From contig CAVZZN010000006.1 in the NCBI GenBank assembly GCA_963779805.1, positions 1 to 64,000 on the forward strand: a stretch of 64,000 bases of DNA. Reading direction: 5' to 3'. Origin of the DNA: CAIWHR01 sp963779805. Lineage in GTDB: Bacteria; Pseudomonadota; Gammaproteobacteria; Burkholderiales; Casimicrobiaceae. A program made the position numbers and the translations under genes. Positions 39,669 through 48,351 of the stretch are shown here, one piece after another. The stretch's first letter is position 1. Each line of letters opens with the position of its first letter. Below the pieces are notes generated by a model. It was not told the origin of the DNA. It saw nothing but the letters and a program-made list of their open reading frames with translations, and did no database searches.

Positions 39669-40568
39669 ATGGCCACGTCCAAAGCCCCCCGCAGCAGCGC
39701 GCGCACCGCAACGCAGGCACGCCGGAGCACGAAGCCGGCGCGCACCGACGCAGCACGCGCGGAGGTCGCACGCCCCCGATCTGCACGCACCGATGGCGCG
39801 CAGGCCAACGGCGGCGACCCCGACTACATGAGCTCCCTCGCACGCGGCCTCGCCGTCATGGCGGCCTTCGAGGATCGGCGCCGACGCCCGACCATTGCCG
39901 ATTTGAGTCGCAAGACCGGCATCCCGCGCGCTGCCGTGCGTCGCTGCCTGCACACCCTCGAGTGCCTGGGCTACGTGGAGTCGGAGGATCACAGCTACGC
40001 GCTGCTGCCGAAGGTGCTCAATCTCGGGCACGCCTATCTCGCGTCCGCGCCGGTGGCGTTCGCCGCGCAGCCGGCGCTCGATCGGGTGAGCGAAGCGGTG
40101 GGCGAGTCGTGCTCGCTCGCCGTACTCGAGGGGGACGACATCCTGTACGTCGCGCGCTCCATCGCCTCGCGCATCCTGTCCGTCAATCTCAACATCGGCA
40201 GCCGCCTGCCCGCGTATTGCACGTCGATCGGGCACGTGCTGCTCGCCGACCTGGCGCCGGACGCGCTCGCGGCGTATCTCGCGCGCACGCGGTTCGTGCG
40301 TTACACGGACCGCACGGCGGCATCCGTCGGCGAGGTCGCGCACCTCCTCGACGCCGTTCGCCGCAACGGCTACGCCATCGCCGACCAGCAGATGGAGATC
40401 GGCATCCGATCCGTCGCGGTGCCCGTGCGCAACGCGTTCGGCGCAGTGATCGCCGGCGTCAACGTCATCACGCAGACCTCGCGCGTGAGCCTGCGCGACC
40501 TGCGCACGAAGGTGTTGCCGCATCTGCGCAACGCCGCGGACGATCTCGGGACCATCCTGCGGCGCTGA
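39669..40568 (+). CDS. IclR-family regulator (PcaR/PobR-like)
   Basis: A 299-residue regulator. A basic, low-complexity N-terminus (about 50 residues) precedes the winged helix (LARGLAVMAAFEDRRRRPTIADLSRKTGIPRAAVRRCLHTLE) and the ligand-binding domain (SIGHVLLADLAPDALAAYL, AVPVRNAFGAVIAGVNVI). The subgroup that regulates beta-ketoadipate pathway genes looks closest. It is divergent from the acyl-CoA dehydrogenase and precedes the TIM-barrel/AroD genes; the palindrome at 40673 may be its operator. Confidence 0.85.
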   Translation: MATSKAPRSSARTATQARRSTKPARTDAARAEVARPRSARTDGAQANGGDPDYMSSLARGLAVMAAFEDRRRRPTIADLSRKTGIPRAAVRRCLHTLECLGYVESEDHSYALLPKVLNLGHAYLASAPVAFAAQPALDRVSEAVGESCSLAVLEGDDILYVARSIASRILSVNLNIGSRLPAYCTSIGHVLLADLAPDALAAYLARTRFVRYTDRTAASVGEVAHLLDAVRRNGYAIADQQMEIGIRSVAVPVRNAFGAVIAGVNVITQTSRVSLRDLRTKVLPHLRNAADDLGTILRR

Positions 40569-40672
40569 GCGCGAGCCTGCGCGCGCCGGCCCTCCGCCCG
40601 CGCCTCCGACGCCGCGCTCGCCGCGGGCGCGGACTCGCCGGCGGCACTTCGCGTCCGCAGGCCTTGGCCATC

Positions 40673-40687
40673 GTGCGGTAATCGCAC
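40673..40687. promoter_or_regulatory. palindrome upstream of catabolic operon
   Basis: GTGCG (40673-40677), GTAAT spacer, CGCAC (40683-40687), a perfect 15-bp inverted repeat in the 261-base gap before the TIM-barrel gene. It is a candidate operator for the neighbouring IclR-type protein; nothing proves binding. Confidence 0.35.
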
Positions 40688-40829
40688 ACTCGTTCGCGGC
40701 GAGCGTTGACCTGCGTCCTTCCGACGCTCACAGTCGACGCAAAGGCGCCGCGCAACGATCGGGAGCGTCGTCACGCCGGCTTGCTCGCTCCCGCCTCGGC
40801 CCCGCCGTCGTCATGGAGAAGGAGGACTC

Positions 40830-41660
40830 ATGGCACAGGAGTATTCGCTCGCGCACCTGACGGTGCTGTCGCTGACTCCGCCCGAAGTGGTCGACGTTGC
40901 CGCGCGCACCGGCTACGACTACGTCGGCCTGCGCATGACGCGCGTGACACCCGCCGAGCCGCTCTACGATCTCGCCCGCGATCGCGCGCTGATGCGCGAG
41001 ACGAAGGCACGCGTTGCCGCCACCGGCGTGCGCGTGTGGGACGTCGAGCTCTTTCGCATGGACCCGGCGCTCGAGCCGGAGAGCTTCGTGCCGGAGCTCG
41101 AGGCCACCGCCGAGCTCGGTGCGCATCACGTCATCGCGCAGCTTCCGGATCCGAACCGCGAGCGCGCCACCGAACGCTTTGCGCGCCTGTGCGATCTCGC
41201 GAAGCCGCTCGGCATCTTCGTGAGCCTGGAGTTTCCGCACTGGACCGAGACGGGCAACCTGTCCGAGGCGGCACGCGTCGTGCGCGCCGTCCGGCGACCC
41301 AACGCGGGGATCCTGGTCGACATGCTGCACATGGGCCGGTCGCATTCGAGCCTCGAGGAGCTCGAGCGCCTGCCGCGCGAGTGGTTCCGGTTCGCGCACG
41401 TGTGCGATGCGCCCCGCGAAGTCCCGGCCACGCGGGCGGGGATCATCCGCACGGCCCGCGACGAGCGGCTCTTTCCCGGCGAGGGCGAGATGGGCGTGCG
41501 CGACATCCTCGCCCGCATGCCCCAGAATATCGTCTATGCGCTGGAGATCCCGCGCACGATGCTGACCCGGACGCTGGGTCCGGAGGAGACCGCGCGCCTC
41601 GCGCTGCGCGTGTCGCAGACCTATTTCAGCGAGGTCGAGGCGGTGACCAGGGCTGCGTGA
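40830..41660 (+). CDS. sugar-phosphate-isomerase-like TIM-barrel protein (copy 1)
   Basis: A 276-residue xylose-isomerase-superfamily barrel with metal-ligand-type residues (VWDVELFRMDP, VSLEFPHWT, FRFAHVCDAPR, and YALEIPR near the end). ATG 40830 follows a strong AGGAGG. Members of this superfamily include 3-dehydroshikimate dehydratases (AsbF/QuiC-like); a role next to AroD would fit, but is inference. Its N-terminus (LTPPEVVDVAARTGYDYVGL) closely matches the truncated gene at 63859. Confidence 0.75.
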   Translation: MAQEYSLAHLTVLSLTPPEVVDVAARTGYDYVGLRMTRVTPAEPLYDLARDRALMRETKARVAATGVRVWDVELFRMDPALEPESFVPELEATAELGAHHVIAQLPDPNRERATERFARLCDLAKPLGIFVSLEFPHWTETGNLSEAARVVRAVRRPNAGILVDMLHMGRSHSSLEELERLPREWFRFAHVCDAPREVPATRAGIIRTARDERLFPGEGEMGVRDILARMPQNIVYALEIPRTMLTRTLGPEETARLALRVSQTYFSEVEAVTRAA

Positions 41661-41700
41661 GCAGACGCACCGCGACGGCCTCCATTTCGCCGGAGGCCGT

Positions 41701-42492
41701 ATGAGCAACGTCGAGACCCGCCCGATCACCCTTCGCGGCCAGCCCATCGCGGGCGGGGCGGTGCCGCTCGTCTGCACGCCGCTCGTGGGGCGCACCGCGC
41801 ACGCGATCGGCGCCGAGCTGGAAGCGATCGCGCCCAAGCGGCCCGACGTGCTCGAGTGGCGGGTCGACTACTTCCAGGAGATCGGCAACGCGGCGCGCGT
41901 GATCGAGGTGGGGCGCATGGTGCGCGAGATGGCGCACGGCATTCCGATCCTGTTCACGCGGCGCTCGTCGCTCGAAGGCGGGGAGAAGATCGCCATCACG
42001 GAAGACGAGCTCCTCACGGTATACGAAGCCATGTGCGCGAGCGGCTGCATCGACCTCATCGACTACGAGCTCGCCAACCCGCCCGAGAACCTCCGCCGGG
42101 TGCGCGCCGCCTCGCGTGCGCACGACGTTGCGCTGGTGGCGTCCTACCACAACTTCCAGGCGACGCCGCCGCGCGACGAGCTCGTCGCGAAGTTCGTGCA
42201 GGCCGAGCGCGAGGGCGCGGACGTGGCGAAGGTCGCGGTCATGCCGAAGTCGCTCGACGACGTGCTGGTGCTGCTCGACGCCACGCTGCAGGGCAGCCGC
42301 CAGGTTCGCCTTCCGCTGATCACGATGGCGATGGGCCCGCTCGGATCGCTCACCCGCATGGTGGGCGGCGTGTTCGGCTCCGCGCTGACGTTCGCGGTGG
42401 GCCACAGCAGCTCCGCGCCGGGACAGGTGCCGGTGGACGAGCTGCGCACGGTGCTGGCGACGGTGCGGCGCGCCGTCGGCATGCGGGGGTGA
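41701..42492 (+). CDS. aroD: type I 3-dehydroquinate dehydratase
   Basis: A 263-residue class I enzyme: the Schiff-base Lys is in VAKVAVMPKS (about residue 177), the catalytic His is in SYHNFQ (about residue 150), and EWRVDYF is near residue 55. It dehydrates 3-dehydroquinate to 3-dehydroshikimate. Betaproteobacteria usually make aromatics with the type II enzyme AroQ, so a type I copy in a catabolic cluster suggests quinate or shikimate use. It follows the TIM-barrel gene by 40 bases with its own CGGAGG site. Confidence 0.88.
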   Translation: MSNVETRPITLRGQPIAGGAVPLVCTPLVGRTAHAIGAELEAIAPKRPDVLEWRVDYFQEIGNAARVIEVGRMVREMAHGIPILFTRRSSLEGGEKIAITEDELLTVYEAMCASGCIDLIDYELANPPENLRRVRAASRAHDVALVASYHNFQATPPRDELVAKFVQAEREGADVAKVAVMPKSLDDVLVLLDATLQGSRQVRLPLITMAMGPLGSLTRMVGGVFGSALTFAVGHSSSAPGQVPVDELRTVLATVRRAVGMRG

Positions 42493-42497
42493 CGCGC

Positions 42498-43285
42498 ATG
42501 GCGGGCGAGTTCGCGAACAGGGTGGTGGTCGTTTCCGGCGCGAGCCGGGGCATCGGCCTCGGCATCGCTACGGCATTCGCGGCGCAAGGCGCGCGGGTGC
42601 TGCTGGCCGCGTCGTCTCCGAGCGGTTGCAGCGCGCTGCGGAGGGCATCGCGGCGCAGCAAGGCGCGGCGCCCGAGATCTGCGCGGCGGATCTGCGTCGG
42701 CCCGAAGGCGCAGCTGCGGTGCACGCGGCTGCGCTTGCCAAGTTCGGTCGCTGCGATGTGCTCGTCAACTCCGCGGGAGCGACACGCGCCGGTGCGTTCC
42801 TCGATCTCGCGGAAGAGACGTGGCAGGACGGGTTCGCGCTCAAGTTCTTCGGCTGCGTGAGGCTGTGCCGGCTCTTCTGGCCGCAGCTCAAAAGCGCGCA
42901 GGGCCACGTGGTGAACATCATCGGCGGCGCTGCGCGAACGCCGGATCCCGAGTTCCTGATCGGCGGCGCGGTGAACGCGGCGATGTCCAATTTCACGAAG
43001 GGCCTCGCGGGACTCGGCAAGCGCGATGGCGTCAACGTGAACGCGATCCTGCCCGGCCTCACCGAAACCGAGCGCGTGGAGCAGCTGTTCGAGCAGCGCG
43101 CCGCGGCCTCCGGCACGAGCAAGGACGAGCTTCGGCGGCAGGCGATCGCGAAGGAAGGCCTGCGTCGCCTCGGCACGCCGGAAGACATCGCGGCACTCGC
43201 GCTTTTCCTGTGCTCCGAGCGCGCGCGCCACATCCAGGGCACCGCCATCGCCGTCGACGGCGGTGCGACCCCCGGCGTCTACTGA
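42498..43285 (+). CDS. SDR-family oxidoreductase, frameshifted
   Basis: ATG 42498, five bases after aroD. The NAD-binding VVSGASRGIGLGIATAF opens the protein; one missing base near 42611 must be restored to continue as SERLQRAAEGIAAQQ. The rest has VLVNSAGATRAGAFLDL, the late catalytic region and FLCSERARHIQGTAIAVDGG. A canonical YxxxK is not visible at the expected site (the text reads EFLIGGAVNAAMSNFTKG), so the catalytic Tyr/Lys pair may be atypical. Substrate unknown. Confidence 0.75.
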
Positions 43286-43296
43286 TCCCGCCGGCG

Positions 43297-44346
43297 ATGC
43301 GCACGATACGCTGGGGGATGATCGGCTGCGGACAGGTGGCGCAGGGCAAGAGCGGCCCGGCGCTGCAGCGCGCCGCGCATTCGCAGCTCGTCGCGGTGAC
43401 GGATCGCTCGCGCGAGCGCGCCGCCGCGTTCGCGCAGAAGCACGGCGTGCCGCGCTCGTTCGACGATGCCGACGCGATGATCCGCTCGCCCGAGGTCGAC
43501 GCGGTGTACGTCGCGACGTGGCCCGACACGCATTGCGAGTACGTGCTGCGCTGCGTGGCGGCCGGGAAGCCGGTGCTCGTCGAGAAGCCGATGGGCACGA
43601 GCTACGCGCAGACCGCCGACACGATCGCGGCGTGCCGGCGGGCCAACGTTCCCGTCTGGGTCGCGTACTACCGGCGCGGGCTGCCGCGGTTCGCGAAGCT
43701 GCGCGAGCTGGTGCAGGGTGGCGCCATCGGCCCCGTGCGGATGGTGGTCACGCGTCACTTCCAGCGCATCCCGCCGCCCGATCAGTTCCACGGCGACTTC
43801 TGGGGCTGGCGCCTCGATGCGGCACGCGCGGGCGGCGGCATCTTCTTCGAGGCGGTGGGGCACACCCTCGACATCCTCGATTTCGTGCTCGGTCCCATCG
43901 AGGGCGTGCGTGCATTCGCGGCCAACCAGGCGGGTGCGTATCGCGGCGAGGACGTGGTCGCCGCATCGTTTCGCTATGCGTCGGGCGCGTACGGCAGCGG
44001 CGCGTGGTGCTTCGCGGCCGACTTCGACGACGAATACAACGAGATCGTCGGCGCGAACGGCACCCTTCGCTTCTCGACCTTTCCGCCGCTCAAGCCCGGT
44101 GCGGGCACGCGGCCGGCACCCATCCGGCTCGTCCGCGGCGACACGGTCGAGGAGTTTCCGATTCCCGATCCGCCGTACGTGCACGAGCCGCTGATCCAGT
44201 CGATCGTGGACGAGATGAACGGCGTCGGCAGATGTCCGAGCACGCCCGAGTCGGCGCTGCGCACGGCGCGCGTGATCGACGAGGTGCTGGCGGAGTACAC
44301 GTCGAACCCCGTTACTCAGAGTAACGACTCCGAGTCGTTACTCTGA
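43297..44346 (+). CDS. Gfo/Idh/MocA-family oxidoreductase
   Basis: A 349-residue protein with GMIGCGQVAQGKSGPALQ (Rossmann), AGKPVLVEKPMGTSYAQT containing the catalytic EKP, and the C-terminal family fold (GGGIFFEAVGHTLDILDFVLG). Such enzymes oxidise sugars, inositols or cyclitols with NAD(P). It begins 11 bases after the SDR. The frame runs through the palindromic repeat at 44307 and ends inside it, so the last 12 residues (PVTQSNDSESLL) are repeat-derived and probably not conserved. Confidence 0.83.
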   Translation: MRTIRWGMIGCGQVAQGKSGPALQRAAHSQLVAVTDRSRERAAAFAQKHGVPRSFDDADAMIRSPEVDAVYVATWPDTHCEYVLRCVAAGKPVLVEKPMGTSYAQTADTIAACRRANVPVWVAYYRRGLPRFAKLRELVQGGAIGPVRMVVTRHFQRIPPPDQFHGDFWGWRLDAARAGGGIFFEAVGHTLDILDFVLGPIEGVRAFAANQAGAYRGEDVVAASFRYASGAYGSGAWCFAADFDDEYNEIVGANGTLRFSTFPPLKPGAGTRPAPIRLVRGDTVEEFPIPDPPYVHEPLIQSIVDEMNGVGRCPSTPESALRTARVIDEVLAEYTSNPVTQSNDSESLL

Positions 44347-44355
44347 GTAACGGGG
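44307..44355. repeat. 49-bp palindrome, three 13-bp units
   Basis: CCCCG, TTACTCAGAGTAA (44312-44324), CGACTCCGAGTCG (44325-44337), TTACTCTGAGTAA (44338-44350), CGGGG. Perfect dyad symmetry around a single C. The Gfo/Idh gene's stop lies within the last unit. This is the most 3' copy in the window. Confidence 0.9.
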
Positions 44356-44370
44356 TGACGGCGGGTCAGG

Positions 44371-45670
44371 ATGAGCATCGACAACACCACGGTCGTGCGC
44401 CGGCGTGCTCCCGACGAGCGCACCACGCTCGACTGCGACGTGTGCGTGGTCGGCTCGGGCGCGGCGGGGGCATCGGCCGCGATCGAGGCGGCGAGGCTCG
44501 GCCGGCGCGTGGTGCTGCTCGAAGGCGGCCCGGCCGTCGGCGGTCAGGCGACCGGCGCGATCATCGACACCTTCTGCGGGTTCTATTCCAACGGCCCGCA
44601 GCCCGAGCTCCTGACCTTCGGCATCGCCGAAGAGATCGTGCGCGATCTCACGCGCACCGACAGCATGGCGCGCATCGAAGGGCGCCGCAACACGATCATC
44701 CTGTACTACCGCCACACGGTCCTGCAGCGCTGGATCGAGGATGCGCTGCTGCGCGCCGGCGTCACGGTGGTGACGAGCGCCTTGCTGCATCGGGCCGACG
44801 TGCAAGCCCGGCGCATCGCGCGCGTCACGGCAATGACCCGCTACGGCGAGGTCGTCGTGAACGCGCAAACCTACGTCGATTGCTCCGGCGATGCGGCACT
44901 CGCGTGGATCGCGGGCCTCGCGCGTGCAGGAGCCCGCGACCGAAGTCGTGTACGGCTCGCAGAACGGCATTGCGCGCGACGTCGACGTCGAAGCGCTGGA
45001 ACGCGCCGGCGGACCGGATGCCATCAAGCGCCGTCTCGCCGACAAGGGCCGGCAGTATGGCCTCGAGCGCCGCGACGCGTTCCTGTACGTGCTGCCGGGC
45101 ACGAACCAGGTGCTCGTGAACATGACGCACATCCCGACGCCGCTCGATGCGGTGGGCGCATCGCGCATGGTGATCGACGGCCATCGTGCGCTCGACCGCG
45201 GCTTCGCCTTCCTGCAGGCGGAGTTCCCCGAGGTGTTCGGGCGCGCGAGCATCGATCGCTACGGGCAGCCGGGCGTGCGCCAGACGCGCTGGATCAAGGG
45301 CCTGTACCAATTGACGGTGGACGACGTGCGCAACGGCACGCGCTTCGACGATCGGATCGCGCGCTGCGCGTGGGGGATCGAGCTGCACAACAGCGTGGGC
45401 GAGGCGCATTGGGAAGGCTTCGGCGACGGTCACGTGCACTACGTGCCCTATCGCAGCCTGGTGCATGCCGAGGTGGAAAATCTGCTGGCGGCGGGTCGCT
45501 GCATCGACGCCGACCTGCTTGCGCTGTCGTCGGTGCGCGTCATGGGGCCGTGCATCGCGATGGGTGCCGCGGCCGCGCATGCGGCCGATCTCGCCGATGG
45601 CGGCAGCCTGCACGCGATGGACATCGCCGCGCTGCGCCGGCGCGTGGCGCGCAATCTCGGCGAGGCGTGA
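44371..45670 (+). CDS. FAD-dependent oxidoreductase, frameshifted
   Basis: The dinucleotide-binding motif DVCVVGSGAAGASAAIEAAR is near residue 24. The text matches the pfam12831-type FAD oxidoreductases (GGPAVGGQATGAIIDTFCGF and VDCSGDAALAWIAG). A +1 shift near 44920 joins the second half, which begins VQEPATEVVYGSQNG and includes RTRWIKGLYQLTV-like text and RVMGPCIAMGAAAAHAADLA near the C-terminus. Restored length about 432 residues. It follows the Gfo/Idh gene by 24 bases, and a joint pathway is likely. Substrate unknown. Confidence 0.77.
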
Positions 45671-45684
45671 TCGTTACCGGCCCG

Positions 45685-46536
45685 TCAGCGCTCGGCGGAC
45701 CGCACGCCGATGTCCTCCGTGAGCGCATCTCGCAGCGCGCGCCAGCTCGCTTCGTCGGGCGCGCACAGCAGGCCCTGCGCGCGCGTGCCGAGCGTGTACG
45801 GCTCGCCGTCGAGGCATGCCGCGAAGCCGCCGGCCTCGCGATGCAGCAGGAGGCCGGGCAGGTGATCCCACGGCGCGAGCTTCCCGAAGAGCGCGAAGTG
45901 GTAGTCGCCGCTCGCGAGCAGGCGGTACTCGTGTGCCGCGGTGCGGTAGTCGACGCCTGCTGCGACCCGCGGCAGGTTGCGGGTCACGGTCGAGCGCAGC
46001 GGCTCCGTCATGAAGAGCCACGACACGATGCCCGTCATCGCGCTCACGTCCTGCGCCTGCCCGACCTGCAGGCGGTGCGGGCGACGGTCGGCGCGTTCGA
46101 GCCACGCGCCTTCGCCGCGCACCGCGAGCGCGCAGTCGTCGACGATCGGATCGTGGATCACGGCCGCGACGACCTCGCCGTGCGCGAGCACCGCCGCCAT
46201 GACGCCGAACAGCGGCAGGCCCGAGGCAAAGTTCTTGGTGCCGTCGATCGGGTCCACGACGAAGGCGAGCGGCGCGTCGCTCACGTGATCGAGCAGGTTC
46301 GGCTCGCGGCAGACGGATTCCTCGCCGGCGACCAGAGCGCGCGGGAAGGCCGCGTGCAGGGCCTCCGCGATGTGCAGCTCGGCGGCCTCGTCCGCATCGG
46401 TGACGAGGTCGAGTTGCGAGGACTTGTGCCGGATCGCGCGCGCATCGAGCGCGCGGAAGCGTGGCAGGATCTCGGCTTTGCCGGCCGCGCGCAGGATCTC
46501 GCCGACGGCCCGCGTTTGTTCGATCGTGAAGGACAT
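45685..46536 (-). CDS. inositol-monophosphatase-family phosphatase
   Basis: A 283-residue protein on the minus strand (ATG complement of 46534-46536). Metal-ligand motifs: GEESVCREPNL and VDPIDGTKNFASG (about residues 85-110) and AAHEYRLLASGDYHFALFGKLAPWDHLPGLLL near the C-terminus, the latter with the conserved WDH. It differs from the phosphatase at 4012 and from classical SuhB. Divergent from the SDR gene with repeat copy 3 between them. Substrate unknown. Confidence 0.8.
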   Translation of the reverse strand: MSFTIEQTRAVGEILRAAGKAEILPRFRALDARAIRHKSSQLDLVTDADEAAELHIAEALHAAFPRALVAGEESVCREPNLLDHVSDAPLAFVVDPIDGTKNFASGLPLFGVMAAVLAHGEVVAAVIHDPIVDDCALAVRGEGAWLERADRRPHRLQVGQAQDVSAMTGIVSWLFMTEPLRSTVTRNLPRVAAGVDYRTAAHEYRLLASGDYHFALFGKLAPWDHLPGLLLHREAGGFAACLDGEPYTLGTRAQGLLCAPDEASWRALRDALTEDIGVRSAER

Positions 46537-46561
46537 GGCAGGATTGTGACATGAGCACGCC

Positions 46562-46610
46562 GGGCCGCCCCAAGGGCGAATACCGGAGTGCGCAGCACGA
46601 AGGTCATCCC
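46562..46610 (+). repeat. GRPKGEYRSAQHEG element, copy 3
   Basis: Both mini-hairpins are intact: CGCCC (46566-46570) with GGGCG (46574-46578), and GTGC (46588-46591) with GCAC (46595-46598). GAAGG follows, then ATG 46611. An upstream ATG at 46551 is in the same frame and would translate the entire element. Confidence 0.85.
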
Positions 46611-47390
46611 ATGAGCACGACCGAGCCCAACGCTGCACCGCGCGTCGACGCCGGGTCGACCCTGCATCGACAGGTGGCGATCGTCACCGGGGGCGCGCGC
46701 GGCATCGGCCTCGGGATCGCGCGGCGCCTGGCGCACGAAGGATGCCGCGTGATCATCTGGGATCGCGATCCGGAGGGCTTCGACGTCGAGGCCGCCGGGT
46801 TCGTGCCCCTGTCGGTGCACGGCGTGGACGTGGCCGATCGCGTCGGCGTCGAGCACACGCTCATCGCCAGCGTGGCCAACGTGCGCCGGGTCGACATCCT
46901 GGTCAACAACGCCGGCGTGAACGGGCCCGTGGCGCCCGTGTGGGAGTATCCGCCCGAGGAGTGGGACCGCGTGCTCGCGGTCGATCTCACCGGCGTGTTC
47001 AACTGCTGCCGCGCCGTCGTCCCGCACATGCGCCGTGCACGGCATGGCCGGATCGTCAACGTGTCGTCGATCGTGGGCAAGGAAGGCGCGCCGGGCATTG
47101 CGGCCTATGCGGCAGCGAAGGCCGGGGTGATCGGATTCACCAAGTCGCTCGCGCGCGAGCTCGTGGATTCCGGCGTGCTCGTCAACTGCATCGCCCCGGT
47201 GATCACGGAAACGGATCTCTTCCGGGAGATGACGGCGGAGCACATCGCGAGCTCCAAGGCGAAGATCCCGATGGGTCGCTTCCTGACGATCCCCGAGATC
47301 GCCGCGATGGTGGCCTGGATCGCGGGCCCCGAATGCACGTTCACCACCGGCTTCACGTTCGACCTCTCCGGCGGCCGCGCAACGTACTGA
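46611..47390 (+). CDS. SDR-family oxidoreductase
   Basis: A 259-residue classical SDR. NAD site VAIVTGGARGIGLGIARRLA, then ILVNNAGVNG and the active-site Tyr-Lys in IAAYAAAKAGVIGFTKSLAREL. It resembles 3-oxoacyl-ACP or glucose/sorbitol-type reductases. The ATG at 46611 lies at the end of repeat copy 3; ATG 46551 would add 20 residues of repeat peptide. An inverted repeat follows at 47416. Confidence 0.85.
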   Translation: MSTTEPNAAPRVDAGSTLHRQVAIVTGGARGIGLGIARRLAHEGCRVIIWDRDPEGFDVEAAGFVPLSVHGVDVADRVGVEHTLIASVANVRRVDILVNNAGVNGPVAPVWEYPPEEWDRVLAVDLTGVFNCCRAVVPHMRRARHGRIVNVSSIVGKEGAPGIAAYAAAKAGVIGFTKSLARELVDSGVLVNCIAPVITETDLFREMTAEHIASSKAKIPMGRFLTIPEIAAMVAWIAGPECTFTTGFTFDLSGGRATY

Positions 47391-47415
47391 CATGGGAACG
47401 ACCATGCCGAAGCCG

Positions 47416-47450
47416 ACCCACTGTCCCGAGCCTTGTTCGGGACAATGGGT
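47416..47450. terminator. imperfect inverted repeat after SDR gene
   Basis: ACCCA (47416-47420) and TGTCCCGA (47422-47429) pair with TCGGGACA (47437-47444) and TGGGT (47446-47450) around a 7-base loop, with one mismatch between the two blocks. It sits between the SDR and enoyl-CoA hydratase genes and has no T-run. Confidence 0.55.
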
Positions 47451-47471
47451 GGGCGCGGCGATGAAGGGTCC

Positions 47472-48254
47472 ATGAACGACACCGCCTTCCGGCACTGCCG
47501 CTTCGAGCGCGACGGCGCGATCGTCGTGATCACGATGAACCGGCCCGAGGTGCTCAACGCGCTCCATCCCGAAGCGCACGCGGAGCTCGAGCGCGCGTTC
47601 GATCTCTACGCCGCGGACCCGGCGCTGCGCGTGGCCATCATCACCGGCGCGGGCGAGCGCGCGTTCTGCGTCGGCACCGATCTCAAGGCCCTCGCGGATC
47701 ATCGCAGTCACGCGTATCCCCCAGGGGGCTTTGCCGGGATCGCGACGCGCTTCGATCTGTGGAAGCCCGTGATCGCCGCGGTGAACGGCTTGTGCATCGG
47801 CGGCGGGGTGGAGATCGTGGCGGCGTGCGATCTCGCGATCGCCGCCGAGGATGCGCAGTTCTCGATGCCGGAGCCGCGCGTGGGGCTGGCGGCGGTGAAC
47901 GGCCTCGCGCGGCTTGCGCGGCAACTGCCGATGAAGCACGCCATGCATCTCGTGCTGACGGGTCGCCGCATCGACGCGCACGAGGCGCGGCGCATCGGCC
48001 TCGTGAACGAGGTCGTACCGCGCGGCGAGGCCCTCGCGCGCGCACGTGCATTGGCAATCGAGCTGCTGGAGTGCGCTCCGCTGGCGGTCGAGGCGGCGAA
48101 GCAGGTCATGCTCCAGAGCCTCGCGGAACCGGATCTCGAGCGCGCGATGCGTCGCACGTATCCCGCCGTGGAGCGGATGCTCGCGAGCGAGGACGCCCGG
48201 GAAGGTCCGCGCGCCTTCGCGCAGAAGCGCAAGCCGCGCTGGCAGGGACGCTAG
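47472..48254 (+). CDS. enoyl-CoA hydratase/isomerase family protein
   Basis: A 260-residue crotonase-fold protein from ATG 47472 (an upstream ATG at 47433 lies in the inverted repeat). The CoA-oxyanion segment AFCVGTDLKALADHR and the second GLCIGGGVEIVAACDLAIA are present, with a PEPRVGLAAVNGLARL segment after. Only one of the two usual catalytic Glu positions is obvious, so dehydratase, isomerase or thioesterase-like activity remains open. It ends 97 bases before another TIM-barrel gene. Confidence 0.8.
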   Translation: MNDTAFRHCRFERDGAIVVITMNRPEVLNALHPEAHAELERAFDLYAADPALRVAIITGAGERAFCVGTDLKALADHRSHAYPPGGFAGIATRFDLWKPVIAAVNGLCIGGGVEIVAACDLAIAAEDAQFSMPEPRVGLAAVNGLARLARQLPMKHAMHLVLTGRRIDAHEARRIGLVNEVVPRGEALARARALAIELLECAPLAVEAAKQVMLQSLAEPDLERAMRRTYPAVERMLASEDAREGPRAFAQKRKPRWQGR

Positions 48255-48351
48255 CGCAAGCCGGCGACCGCCGCACGACGATCCACGCACGACGATTCAC
48301 GGCACGACCGGCTCCTCTACCCCGCTGACGATCACCGGACGGACATCACGC

